Positions 1 to 10,127 of a stretch of 64,000 nucleotides of DNA are shown here, in pieces. The position numbers and the translations under genes were made by a program. This stretch comes from Hippopus hippopus. Lineage: Eukaryota > Mollusca > Bivalvia > Cardiida > Cardiidae. The notes under the pieces were generated by a model that did no database searches, had not been told where the DNA came from, and saw only the letters and a list, made by a program, of their open reading frames with translations. Where the stretch lies: NCBI GenBank assembly GCA_946811185.2, contig OX328103.1:28874172-28938171 (forward strand), read 5' to 3'. The number at the start of each line of letters is the position of its first letter. Positions within the stretch are counted from its first letter, which is position 1.

Positions 1-324
1 CTTGTTGAAAATTTCGATCTAGATCGGGCAGAATATTTGGTGTTACATAAGTTTTCCATCTGCCTTGTTCAAGCAAAGTATCAGCTGCCAGGGAAATACA
101 ATGTATGAATGTTTTTTGAAGGATAAGTCCAAGTTTATCTGTATACTAATAAATCTGCCACAACTGTTTCCTGCTAGTGATCTCAGAAAATGCTCATTTG
201 TCTATCATTTAGCAGTTTATTTAAAATTGCAATATTATAGTGTTTGAGCACCAGAATATATCAATACTTGATTTCTTAACCTGTTTACATGTCCCCCTGC
301 TCAAAACCATGCACTTTGAATGGA

Positions 325-590
325 ATGAGCAAGGCTCTGTGAAAAGAGGGTGTAATCCATCTCCAATAAGTATCACCCATGTCGGCCTGTGCAGTAAGCA
401 CAGGCTAAAACATGGGTTGAACCTTTCTGCTATGTGTAAATTTTCTACATTTCCAAGGGCCATTCTTCCTCATGATTCAGTCTGTTTGTTAGACAAAATG
501 CACTTTAAGGATCCATAATTACATGATTACTTGATTAGTATAATGCATCAAAGAGATGTTTATTTAACGCCCTTTTGCTACAGCATGGTT
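325..590 (+). mobile_element. MITE family C copy
   Basis: Left end resembles GAGCaaGGCTCTGTGAAAAG and right end the inverse, CCCTTTTGCTACAGCATGG. The centre has the inverted pair CATGTCGGCCTG / CAGGCTaaaaCATGGG. This is a diverged member of the family described at 13782. Confidence 0.7.
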
Positions 591-816
591 CAAATCAATA
601 GTTCTCATATCTAGACTTAGTATTGGTCTGTACACAAAACAACTATCGTGGCCTTTCAGGAGAAATACAATTTCCATGGAAGATAAAAGCCTACATTCAG
701 GGGAATTAAAAATGAAATAAAAAAAATGATAGATACCTTTTCAGTTATGCCTCAATATCATTTTTTTCTAATTCTAGTACAACTATCATTTACAATTTTT
801 ACAACCTTGAGATTCT
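591..816. other. AT-rich stretch, nothing recognised
   Basis: AT-rich sequence downstream of CHMP1 exon 5 on the gene strand. I see no exon with splice sites matching the CHMP1 C-terminus and no repeat family known from the rest of the window. Confidence 0.5.
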
Positions 817-1123
817 TACGAACATGAAAATTTGCAACAAATGCATAGCTGATATACAAACCGCACCTGGTGGGATTCGAACCCGTGCATAAAAGATCCT
901 CGTTTATTGAGGTTTAAAAGACCAACACCTTAACCACTGAGCCAAAGAAAATTCTCACGCAGTTGTCAGGTATTGATTTTATACGGGATGAAGCTATGCA
1001 AGGAAGGAGTGATCTCCCGTAACACACCCCCTCTTAAATGTCATCATTTTGATGACAGAAAGCCTTATTAGGCAGTAAGTCTATACAAATGGCTCAATGG
1101 TCAATCCCGAACGAGCCCCCTTC
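817..1123 (-). repeat. tRNA-like repeat, tandem copy 1
   Basis: On the minus strand an A-box-like TGGCTCAGTGGTTAAGG (about 940-924) and a B-box GGTTCGAATCC (about 884-874) give a tRNA-like head. The flanks CTACGAACATGAAA...GCAACAAATGCATAGCTGATAT and GTTGTCAGGTATT recur in the next copy. Acceptor-stem ends do not pair, so it is a SINE-like pseudo-tRNA and not a functional tRNA. Confidence 0.65.
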
Positions 1124-1345
1124 CTACGAACATGAAAGTTTGCAACAAATGCATAGCTGATATATAAACTGCTTCTGTCGGGATTCTAACCTGTGTGGAA
1201 AAGTATCTTGCTTATTTACCAGTAGGTTTAAAAGACCAACACCTTAACCACTGAGCTAAAGAGAATTCTCACTAATGCAGTTGTCAGGTATTAATTTCAT
1301 ACAGGATGAAGCTATGCAGTAAGGAAGGAGTGATCCCCTGTAACA
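1124..1345 (-). repeat. tRNA-like repeat, tandem copy 2
   Basis: Direct-repeat partner of 817-1123, starting at the same CTACGAACATGAAA sequence and ending at GGAAGGAGTGATC. The B-box is decayed (GGTTAGAATCC on the minus strand). Confidence 0.65.
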
Positions 1346-1421
1346 AGAAAAAACAAAGCCATTCTAACAAGTACTAGAATCAATAACAATTCAAAACCCA
1401 AGTATTTCCAGAAAAACTTAC

Positions 1422-1490
1422 CTTTTGCAAGTCCATTGAACCCATAGCTTTATCTAGTGCTTTAGTGACTTCTGATATATTCTTTGTTAT
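1422..1490 (-). CDS. CHMP1 coding exon 5
   Basis: 69 nt, 23 codons, [17 protein letters not shown]. Acceptor TTTTCAG just above 1490, donor GTAAGT just below 1422. Phase 0 at both ends. Confidence 0.93.
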
Positions 1491-4400
1491 CTGAAAATTA
1501 AAAGTACTAAAGACATTAACCAGTCAATGAACAGGTTAACTTAAGACTGTTAATTAAAATCTAGCTTAACCCTTTACCACACAATCCCCAGTTTTCACTA
1601 CCCAAAGGAGGAAGGCTTTTGAAAACATTGTGGGAAAAGGAGAAAATGCTGGTAACCAGCATTTTCTCCTTTTCCCACAATGTTTACCAAACTATCCTTT
1701 CATACAAAAATGTCCTTATTTGTGCAACATGTAGTTTGTTGTCTGCAAATGCTTACAATTTGGACCTGTCTCAAATTTTGTTGTTTAGTAAAGGGTTAAT
1801 CAACATGAAATGCATTCACTTCAAAGAAGGGAACATGCCATATGCTAGAAATTTTGTGAAGAAATTTTGGCCATGCTTGAATCTGTACATACAAAACTGA
1901 ATCGGGCATCTTCCCTGTGTATTACTGCCTACTAGAACAAATATAGTTTGCTATTAAAACAAAATATATTTTGGATGAAATTAAATCTTTATAAGAGCAT
2001 TGAATGAAACCAAGAACATAGACAAGTGAACTCTGTAGCACACGACAAAATTTTAAATTCATCAAAATCGACAGCGTTTGCAGTCAACAAAATATATGTA
2101 GCTCAGATGGATGGACTTGTTTTTGAAAGGGTAGAAAACTTTGTGGGAAAAGAAGAAAATGCTGGTTCCCAACATTTTCTTCTTTTTCCACAATGTTTTT
2201 CAAAGAATTCTTCCCAAGGGTCCTTAAAACACAGGACTGTTAGGTACAGGGAAAACAAATAGATACTCAATCTACCTCAACCAACCATATTTGTAAGACA
2301 CTTGAAATAAAAATCTTCAAAAGCCTTTTGGATCAGTTCACTGCAAAACATCAGTATCTATTCTAGAAACTGAAAATAAGGGGATTGGGGGGTCTCCCTC
2401 CACCTAAAAAATAGGAGGAAAGGGGAGTTTAAAAAAAGGGGGGATTTTTTTAACAGTACTCAGAAAAAGGGCTTGTTCTGGTTAAATGGGCCAATTTGAA
2501 CTGAGCCGTTCTGGACGTGGGCCATTTTGACATACTTCTTGTCAAGGGAGGCTACTTTAGTTTAATGCAAATACTATGTTGTGAAAACAGCTTCAACAAT
2601 CATGACATTTTATTTAACTCTTTACCACACAATCCCGACTTTTAACGACCCTGAGAAAGAAAGCTTTTGAAAACATTGTAGGAAAAGGAGAAAATGCTGG
2701 TGACCAGCATTTTCTCCTTTTCCCACAATGTTTTCCACCCTTCCCAAATCAAATTTCAATTTTTGAGTCACATCTATTTTGTCGTCTGCAAATGCTTTCA
2801 GTTTGGACTAGTCCAAAATTTTGTCGTTTGGTAAAGGGTTAAATAAAAAAAAAAGAGGAATTTTCTACAAGGCAAATGTACATTCTTTGTTTTGAGACTT
2901 TTTCATTGTTTATTTTTATGCAAGACTGCCACACATTGGGTCTGAATTTATATGGGATCTAACAAAAATAGCGTGAATCCGCAATCACACATCCTACAAC
3001 AAACACTGAAACATACCAAACCAGACTTACAGATTTCATTGTGACAGCAGTTTGTACTCTCGCTGATACAGCATCCACTCTGGCAGCAAATCTCAGGTAA
3101 TTGAGAGATTCATTTTTCTTTCTGATAGCATTTTCTGCATATATTCTGGCTCCTTCAATGTTTTTCTGTTGCAATGCCTAAAGGAGGAAAGAAAAAGACT
3201 GGCATTTTTTAAACTTTCACACTATAAAACTCAAATATGTGTACATTCATGTATTTGAGACATGCTCTTTGAAAAGGGGGTTTAATGCATCTGCAAAAAG
3301 TATCAGTTGGCGCAGACTGACATGGGTTGAATCTTCTTGTTCTTGATCAGTTTTCTGCATGTTGAAGGACCTGTCTACCTTACAAATCAGTTGGTTCTTG
3401 GACAAAATAGATCTTATGGATCCATAATTATGTGATGTTTTGCTTGGTACAATGTATTATGGAGATGCATTAAACACCCTTTGCCCAGAGCATGACTCAT
3501 TTATATAAATCAAAAGGATTTTGCCAACACCTCATAAGTCACTCAAATGACTGATCAAGATCATCAATAGTTGTACTATTATTTACTACATTAATTTCAT
3601 CTCCTCCTGTGCCAAATACATGAAATGGAAATGTCCTAAAAGTAAAACAAAGATACTGCACTGGCCAACATATAAATTACAACAATTATCAGACATTATC
3701 CCAAAGTTCATTCCATATATTTTGTTCAGTCTAACCTTTACCTTCATAGATGTTTTACATCACAAGACACAGTATTCTTAGGTTGGTCAATATTGAAAGC
3801 ATAATTTATGCAGACAACAAATTACATAATAAATATGCATCAAATGATGAGATTTCTCTTTATAAGGGTAGAAAGGTTGTGAGGAAAGTAGAAAATGCTG
3901 GTTAACTGCATTTCTCTTTTTCTGAAATGTTTTCAAACTCCTTCTTCCTCAGAGTAAAAAAAAACAACTATTGTAGAACATTTTTTCTTGTTGAGTGCTG
4001 TGATCTTGAACTACACTGGCCACCAAAGCATGTAAACTGACAAAAGATGCGACATGGGTTGTTCAGATTAATGCAAAAATTACCTTCTTCACTTTTGCTT
4101 GTTCCTTCTTTTGCTCCTTCTCAGCCTTGCTTGCCAACCTCTCAAGCTGCTTGGTTGTAAACTATACAAAAACGATGAGAAAAATTATAAACCAGAGACT
4201 TCTTGTGAAGAATATTACTAGATTGTACTGTTCCCAAGACTTTTTCTCTGCATGGATGATCTCCCTTAGGCCATGTTCAAAATTTATTCAGCACGTAACT
4301 TCAGAAGAGAGGACTTTTGACATCTTGAAGCTTATCAGCTTTGAAAACATTGCAGGAAAAGAGCAATTTGTTGTAATAAGCAAAAAGGTCTTTTTCAACA

Positions 4401-6920
4401 ATGTTTTCAAATATTTTCATATATTTAAAGTCAAGTCCTTGTACCTCATCACTGTTTAAAAATGGTGCTCTCAAAGTTGCAATTTTGTCTTGGAGATGAA
4501 CATTAAATTTAAACTCTTTCCGCCACGACACATTTGTAAACTTGTCCAAGTTGAAAACATTTGAAGACGACAATTTAAATGTGGCTCAAATGATGGAATT
4601 TACCTTTGATAGGATAGAAAACATTGTGGGAAAAGAATAAAATGCTGGTTACCAGCATTTTCTCCTTTTTCCAGAATATTTTCAAAAGGCTTGTTTTTCT
4701 GGGTTGTTTAAACTTTGGATTGTATGGTAACGGGTTCAATCTTTCCTAAATGACAAGCATTAAGATTTTCCAAATTTGAAACATCTGCAGATGACAAATT
4801 GAACACTGGTACAAACAAGCTTAAGTTCTGTTGTAGGGTAGGAAACAATGTGAGAAAATACTGGTTACCAGCATTTTCTCTTTTTCTTACAGCATTTTCA
4901 AAAGCCTTCTTTGTTAGGGTTGTTAAAACTCATGATTATGTGGGTAAAGCTTAAACTAGGCAGCCTCTATGTATATCTCATTTCTTTCTAGATACATGTA
5001 CATGTATATCAGCTGTTTAGGTTGGTAGGATGAAAAATACAAAACAAAGATCTGGCTGCATAGTATGTCTAATCTCATCTTGATCTACAGTACACTACCA
5101 ATTTTCACCACCCTACACCTAAATGAACTCCAGTTGTAAATTGTAGCTAAAAATCTGTTTTCTCTTTTGATAGGATTTTTTTTTTTTTAATGCTTGTTAT
5201 TTTAGTAACTCTTCTAGGCACTACATAACAGAAATCCAACATTCTAGGCCAAATGGAAAGACAAAATTTTCTGATAGTCGATACCCCTTTCATGTATCTT
5301 TCTTATAAAATCACTGAATACCGCATTATCTCATCCTCAGAACCCAGGTTTGAAGCATTACGTTACTCTCCATGGGCGATTACAGAATGAATCTAAACTG
5401 GGTCACCAAGGATGGCATTATCTGGGCTGCTTGAAATAATATGAATAAAACTACCCCAACCCTTTACCAAGTCCTCCCATAACCTTGGGACTCTGAATGA
5501 GAAGACTTTTGAAAACATTGTGGAAAAAAGAGAAAATTGTCATATAATGCAAATGTGCTTTTCCAACAGTGTTGTCTACCCTTTACAAAAACAAACTCCA
5601 CCATTTAAGTCACAAATTTTGCTATCTCCACATCCTTTCTACAGTCACAGGTCTAAATGTTGTTTGGTATAGAGTTGCCAGTATTGTAAGTTTGTAACAG
5701 TACATGCATTATTTGTACAGAACTGTGACATACCTTTAACTGGAACAGTGTATCTGAAAATAAAAAAATGGTTGTACATGTAGATGGAATGGGGTGGAAA
5801 ATCAGTTAACGGACCATGTTCTCTGAATAGTGCAACAGACATTAAAGATAAATAGCTTATTCCTTCACCACACAAACCCCACTTTTAATGACCTGGAAGA
5901 CGAAAGCTTTTGAAAACATTGTGGGAAAAGGAGAAAATGCTGGTAACCAGCATTTCCTCCTTTTCAAACAATTTTTCAACCCTATCACAGACAACTCACA
6001 CAAGTTTTGCCATATTTAATGTCTTCTGTATATTCTTTGGGTTTGGAAATACAGAATTTGAAAGATGTTTGTTTTGTTAGATTTCAATACAGATAATTTA
6101 ACAAAACACTTGGCATAATCATTATTTCTTTCCCAAAAGATCTTTATCTTAAACTGCTTTTCTGTTGTTTGATGGAGTGGCTGGTTTATCAGATTCCTGG
6201 TTAAATCTGTCGACAACATTTTACTTGGATCTAGGTTTTGAAAATGAAATGTATTTTCCCAATTACCTTACCACATGATACTTATCTGCATCTTAGATCC
6301 ATTTTTAGATAATCATTTCAGATTCCATTCTTCCATGGTTCTTCCATGGTTCTTCCAATCTTCCGTGGTTTTAGCAAAAAAAGTAACACTGTCTGTCAAT
6401 TGTAAAGTCTGTGTCGCTTTGTCTGACTTTAGTTTACATAACAAACTATAGTGTGTGTTCATTGGCTGATATAATCTGTCATTCAAAATCGGCAGAAAGA
6501 TCAATTTCCAGTAGATCTTCTTGGTATGACAAGGCTGATATTTACAGATGTTTTATCTTTGTTTCATGTTGTCAGTAAAATCATGAGAGACAGCAGATTG
6601 ATCAGGATCTATGAGACATACAAAACCTTGGCATATTGCTAATTTCAGTCTTTATCAAAAATATTCGTTGGCAAAAATCGAGACAACATCGCATGCAATA
6701 TAACTGAAACAACAAAAAAGAAAAAGTATTTGAAATATTTTAACAATAGATTAAACATCCTGAACTCTTTTGATTACCCCTCCCACAAATTTATGGAATA
6801 CGAACTGAAAGTATGACACTACAATGAAAACAAAATATAGACAGTGCAAGTTAACATCAAAATTGAATATCAAGTCATGTGAAAGCTTTATAAATAGTAT
6901 CAAAGTATCTCACCATCCAT
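1422..6920 (-). CDS. CHMP1 (charged multivesicular body protein 1), 5' part of gene
   Basis: ESCRT-III subunit that polymerises on membranes at endosomes, the midbody and the nuclear envelope and recruits Vps4/spastin-type ATPases through a C-terminal MIM. Five coding exons are visible: 6914-6920, 5734-5753, 4084-4161, 3031-3177, 1422-1490. Phases agree at every junction and give 107 residues of the ~196 usual for CHMP1. The start MDDTLFQLKFT matches the CHMP1A type. It is followed by a lysine-rich helix 1, the block [13 protein letters not shown] (helix 2) and [15 protein letters not shown], then [11 protein letters not shown]. The last exon visible ends in a good donor (1421), so helices 4-5 and the MIM lie left of the window. 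Whether 1A or 1B naming applies cannot be settled from this half. Family identity is very secure from known CHMP1 proteins; exon limits are read from GT-AG sites and reading frame. Confidence 0.95.
1566..1799 (+). mobile_element. MITE family A, intact reference copy
   Basis: Bounded by TTAA at 1566-1569 and 1796-1799. Ends are TTAACCCTTTACCA and the inverse TAAAGGGTTAA. The core is an inverted repeat of 31-nt arms (1623-1653 and 1655-1685) around one unpaired base, beginning AAACATTGTGGGAAAAGG. TTAA target plus CCCTTT ends are typical of piggyBac-type elements, so a non-autonomous piggyBac-like MITE is the inference. No transposase is present. It sits in CHMP1 intron 4. Confidence 0.85.
2055..2240 (-). 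mobile_element. MITE family A, diverged copy
   Basis: Hairpin arms around 2135-2205 still pair with several mismatches. The terminal TTAACCCTTT ends are no longer clear. Confidence 0.65.
2614..2842 (+). mobile_element. MITE family A copy
   Basis: TTAA at both ends, TTAACTCTTTACCAC left and GGTAAAGGGTTAA right. Near-perfect hairpin centred on CTGGTGACCAGC at about 2700. In CHMP1 intron 4. Confidence 0.85.
3031..3177 (-). CDS. CHMP1 coding exon 4
   Basis: 147 nt, 49 codons in phase 0, from [10 protein letters not shown] to AVTMKS. Acceptor TTTAG above 3177, donor GTAAGT below 3031. Carries the most conserved CHMP1 core, ENAIRKKN and [14 protein letters not shown]. Confidence 0.95.
3256..3500 (+). 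mobile_element. MITE family C copy
   Basis: Left end GAGACATGCTCTTTGAAAAG, right end CCCTTTGCCCAGAGCATGACTC. The central palindrome is partly deleted (GGCGCAGACTGACATGGG). Confidence 0.7.
3812..3955 (-). mobile_element. MITE family A, 5' and core fragment
   Basis: Degenerate hairpin at about 3870-3930 (GAAAATGCTGGTTAACTGCATTT) with family A flank TTCTTCCTCAG. Confidence 0.55.
4084..4161 (-). CDS. CHMP1 coding exon 3
   Basis: 78 nt, 26 codons in phase 0, [19 protein letters not shown] onwards. Acceptor TATAG above 4161, donor GTAATT below 4084. Basic amphipathic helix 1 expected for membrane contact. Confidence 0.94.
4509..4739 (-). mobile_element. MITE family A copy
   Basis: Ends TTAAACTCTTTCC and GGTAACGGGTTCAA. 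Hairpin centred on GGTTACC at about 4650 with a few mismatches. Shares its right boundary with the next copy. Confidence 0.75.
4735..4954 (-). mobile_element. MITE family A copy, abutting the previous one
   Basis: Begins in the GGGTTCAATCTTTCC junction and ends GTGGGTAAAGCTTAA. The left hairpin arm is shortened (GTGAGAAAATACTGG). Confidence 0.65.
4990..5455. other. CHMP1 intron 2 sequence without recognised features
   Basis: AT-rich, with ACATGTACATGTATAT near 4995 and a short T-run near 5180. No repeat ends or exon signals seen. Confidence 0.4.
5457..5677 (+). mobile_element. MITE family A copy, decayed core
   Basis: Ends CAACCCTTTACCA and GTTTGGTATAGAGTT remain. The right hairpin arm is largely replaced, so the core no longer folds well. 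Confidence 0.6.
5734..5753 (-). CDS. CHMP1 coding exon 2, 20-nt microexon
   Basis: Encodes (D)TLFQLK. The acceptor TTTTCAG and donor GTATGT fit. It joins exon 1 in phase 1 (G+AT gives Asp) and exon 3 in phase 0, restoring the canonical MDDTLFQLKFT start. Confidence 0.92.
5857..6055 (+). mobile_element. MITE family A copy, 3' truncated
   Basis: Left end TTCCTTCACCACACAAACC, then a well-kept hairpin centred on GGTAACC at about 5945. The right end fades in TTCTTTGGGTTTGG. Confidence 0.65.
6914..6920 (-). CDS. CHMP1 coding exon 1 (ATGGATG) with start codon
   Basis: Start codon at 6920-6918 preceded by AACCAAGAAA (A at -3) and followed by donor GTGAGA. Only seven coding bases, phase 1. The 5' UTR extends to about 6988 if the TATA box below is used. 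Confidence 0.88.
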
Positions 6921-7011
6921 TTTCTTGGTTAAATCAATGAGGAATCGGGTATTTTTTCTTGAAATTTTGTGAATCAGATTCAGGTGTTTTGACGTTAGCA
7001 GTTCTGCAGTT

Positions 7012-7035
7012 TTTTATATGGACGCGTTTGATTGG
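7012..7035 (-). promoter_or_regulatory. CHMP1 core promoter: TATA box and CCAAT box
   Basis: On the minus strand TATAAAA (7018-7012) lies ~92 nt upstream of the start codon, and CCAAT (7035-7031) lies 13 nt further up. This spacing predicts transcription starting near 6988 and a ~68-nt 5' UTR. Motif-based; no transcript evidence. Confidence 0.65.
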
Positions 7036-7382
7036 TCAAAATAGAATTTGTAAACAAATAATCAAAGTACATACTAAACTAATACAAACACAAATTTATG
7101 ATGCATGACATCATAGAAGCCGCATTCTTTCGGTGGACAATTTCAGAAATATTGACTCCCTTGAAAAATTGTGATTACATTTTTGTAACTGTTATTTTTT
7201 TCCTCACAAACGCACCACCAGAGGTAAAAGCACGAGCAGCTTCCAATGAAAAGAGCGAGCGACATGAATAATTTGTGAACTAAATAACTAATAATTCAAA
7301 CAGCAAGTTAAATCTTGAAGTCATGGGGTTTTGAGTTCAAATCCTAGTTTTGCCAAATAAACTCAAGTTCCGACAGCACAGA

Positions 7383-7593
7383 ACTGGCTGCAAAGAGCGA
7401 TCGACCCTCTGACCTTTTGCGGACAGTGTAGACCAAGATCAGACTGCACAGAACGTGCAGTCTGATCTTGGATCTACACTGTCCAATGAGGAGATAATTT
7501 TCCCACAAAGAATAACTTTAAAGTAGCAACATTTGGGGTTTTTACTGTCGACTTGAAGGTATCATTCAAATTATTCTGCAGGATAAGGGTTAA
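7383..7593 (+). mobile_element. MITE family B copy
   Basis: Left end degenerate (CTGGCTGCAAAGAGCG), right end CAGGATAAGGGTTAA. The core palindrome runs from GGACAGTGTAGACC to its inverse with centre CAGAACGTG. It sits ~460 bp upstream of the CHMP1 start. Confidence 0.78.
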
Positions 7594-7599
7594 TATAGA

Positions 7600-8580
7600 A
7601 TCATTTACTATTTTTCACCGCCAAGGATTTACTCCTCCCATAAAAAGTACACAAACTCCAACTGGGGATTAATTTTGTAAAATTTTGCCGAACAGGGACA
7701 TTTCATGGAATAGAATACTAGATCCATTGCTACATGGGTAAACAATACATCATTGAATATACCGCAAACCCGTTTTATCATTTTCTAGAATAATCAATGC
7801 AAAAATCATTAAAAACATTATGTTAGACTGGTAAATACGTATAAATTCAACCCAGTCTATGATAAAAAAAAAAATGCAGTTTGATTCAAACCCGTTGATA
7901 AATGATCGTTCTTTTCGATAACCGAGTTCACTAACATACTCGTAATCGTGATAATTTGGACAGTTTAAAGGTGGCCCTTTAGATTTTGGGACGAAAATTT
8001 TACAAAAATCAAAAAAAATCATCCTTATACTCCCAAAGCCTTTTAATTTTCATTCATAAAACCCCAGTAACCGAAACCCATCCGACAACAAGAGAAATTA
8101 GAGATTTACTACGGCCCAGGTCGACACCGACGGGAAACACGGTCTATTTCTAAATGAGCAACTCGCTCATTTACATACCGGAAATACACAGACGAAGCTT
8201 CAAACATAGCGTTCGAAGAAGACATTATGGAAAATAATTTCATATTTGTTATGTTATGAAATTTAAGCGTCATTAGTCACGTGCCAGTCACTTGACATTC
8301 CCACAATGCTTTTTTGATTTCTGGCGGGAAATCTAAAAATAACCTTAAGAGGCTACGTAGCCTTTTAAGGGAACACCATAATTTTTTTTTTTTTTTTTTT
8401 TTTTGTAATTTTATGATTCTCAATTATTGATGATTTGTATTGTTTTTTCATATAAATTTCAGTGATACATATATTTTTTAATTTAGTGAGATGTGAAAAA
8501 TCTAAATACCCACCTTTAAATTTCGAGGAATTAGAAAACGTTTTCATATTGTCTCCATCCTGCCTGTACAACTTTACCAT
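7600..8580. other. AT-rich intergenic stretch with scattered promoter-like motifs
   Basis: Contains CACGTG at about 8278, GGCGGGAAA near 8323 and ACCGGAAAT near 8177. No confirmed transcript start. A minus-strand reading frame from 8578 (MVKLYRQDGDNMKTF) ends in a GTGGGT donor-like site at about 8515, but I recognise no family. Poly-T run at about 8383-8404. Confidence 0.35.
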
Positions 8581-8583
8581 ACA

Positions 8584-8777
8584 CTAGGGCCCATATTCAC
8601 CAACCATTCTAAAGAACATTCTTCTTTTTTCTTCTGGATTTAAAAAAGTAACATTGATTCTGATTGGCTAAACTAGATGGTTTAGCCAATCATAAACTGT
8701 ATTACTTTCAAATTTAGAAATTTCTTGAGAATGAGACTAAGAATGTCCTTAAGATTGGTTGGTGAATACGGGCCTAG
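8584..8777 (+). mobile_element. MITE family E, best copy
   Basis: Flanked by CTAG on both sides. Ends GGGCCCATATTCACCAACC and GGTTGGTGAATACGGGCC form ~20-bp terminal inverted repeats. Internally GATTGGCTAAAC / GGTTTAGCCAATC form a second hairpin. Superfamily unknown; CTAG or TA may be the duplicated target. Confidence 0.75.
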
Positions 8778-8859
8778 ATGAAAACTTTTAGGCTTGTTTA
8801 AGTTTCAAGTATTTTCATACGACAGACTGCATGTGTATCAGTTTATGATTTGGCTTTGC

Positions 8860-8960
8860 AAAGGTTAAAAACATTGTGTGAAATAGGAAGAAATGCCGTT
8901 TACCATCATTTTCTCCTATTCTCAAAATGTTTTCACGACACGGTTAAAACTTTTCTTTGC
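8860..8960 (-). mobile_element. MITE family A core fragment
   Basis: Hairpin AACATTGTGTGAAATAGG...CCTATTCTCAAAATGTT with mismatches; ends lost. Confidence 0.5.
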
Positions 8961-9089
8961 AACGGCTTAGGCTACTCGGATTCATAGCAATACCGCTCAT
9001 TTTACTTTGTGTCCCTTTCCGACACAATTCCATGTTTCCAAAGCTACCACTCTATCATTCTGACACTCTGTCAGTGAAGGGATGCGTAT

Positions 9090-9200
9090 TTAATGAATAG
9101 AAAACTGTGCGGGAAAAGATGAAACCTTGATTACCAGCAGTTTTTCCATTTTCCGAGGTGTTTTCAAAAGCCATCTTTCCAATTATGGGATGGTTTAAAT
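9090..9200 (-). mobile_element. MITE family A core fragment
   Basis: GAAAACTGTGCGGGAAAAG and the partner TTTTCCGAGGTGTTTTC. Highly diverged. Confidence 0.45.
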
Positions 9201-9411
9201 GGATAAAAATGTCATTCCATTGATTGGGACAAACGGCAAAGTTCTGCTTTCAAAATCAATCTCTGTTAATCCATGATTGTATTGTTTTGCACTATTTTGT
9301 ATATTGTACTTCTGGAGAATAAAATACATGTATGTTTACATTTAGAATGAACTGGTTCGTGCTTTATATGTTTGAAAGTTGAAAACGGAACACAGAAGAG
9401 CTGTATCAAAT

Positions 9412-9600
9412 GCCGTTGTGACAGGATCTACCTCTCTCTCGCTGCTGATCATCGTCGTTTTGATGACGGTTATGTGGGAAAGCAGCCAATGGCTTTGGAA
9501 AAATATTGTGATAAGAAGTAATAAAAGAAATTTCAGAAACGCATGGACTGGTGCACTGGCCGCCGTGATATAGGTGAAATAATAAGGAAATGGTTGACTC
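9412..9600 (+). mobile_element. SINE family 1 fragment (body)
   Basis: Shares GATGACGGTTATGTGGGAAA, GCAGCCAATGGC and TGCACTGGCCGCCGTGATAT with the full copies at 18019 and 24913. The tRNA-like head is missing. Confidence 0.7.
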
Positions 9601-9614
9601 GTCTGATAAAAAAA

Positions 9615-9758
9615 GTACTTGCAAACGACATATCAAATTTGGCGCCGATTATGAGATTTGTCTCAGATAGGGTAGAAAACATTGTGGGAAAAGAGGAATA
9701 CTGGTTACTAAAGCTTTCTATATCAGGGTCGTTCAAACGCGGGATTGTTTGGTAAAGA
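9615..9758 (-). mobile_element. MITE family A, right hairpin arm lost
   Basis: GCAAACGACATATCAAATTT, then the left arm GAAAACATTGTGGGAAAAG, then AGGGTCGTTCAAACGCGGG and GGTAAAGAATTC. Confidence 0.65.
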
Positions 9759-9896
9759 ATTCGACACCATGGAATAAATCAGTCAATGCATTAAATACTG
9801 TTAAAAGCAGGGTGTTTTATACGCTAGTGTAAGGGAGGCAACTGGTATACTGGTCGACAACTTTTATACAGCAGTTATTGTTCTTATATGAATTGT

Positions 9897-10114
9897 TTAA
9901 TCCTCTTGGTGCTGAGCGCAAGAGAAATAAATACCTTTAGCGGAGAGCGTAGATTAAGATAAGGCTGCACAGAACTTGCACTCTGATCTTAGGTCTACAC
10001 TGTCTGTAAAGGCAATATTTAACCTTAACATAACTTTAAAATAGCAAATTTTGGCTTCTTTGGCGAAAGTTTGGCGAAAGTTTCATTTTACTTTTTTAGC
10101 AGGTTAAGGGTTAA
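9897..10114 (+). mobile_element. MITE family B copy
   Basis: Starts TTAATCCTCTTGGTGCTGAG and ends CAGGTTAAGGGTTAA. The core palindrome is diverged (AAGGCTGCACAGAACTTGCA). Confidence 0.7.
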
Positions 10115-10127
10115 AACCTGTAATATT

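Noticed and set aside
866..945. Functional tRNA gene on the minus strand
   Set aside because: A- and B-boxes are present but the acceptor arms do not pair and the copy is part of a duplicated repeat.
1620..1690. CRISPR-like array from the recurring palindromes
   Set aside because: The palindromes are dispersed across the window within MITEs with their own ends, in a eukaryotic genome, without regular spacers or cas genes.
8365..8580. Minus-strand frame MVKLYRQDGDNMKTF... as a first exon
   Set aside because: The start is plausible and a donor-like GTGGGT follows, but no family is recognised and no downstream exon could be joined; the end is a poly-T artefact.
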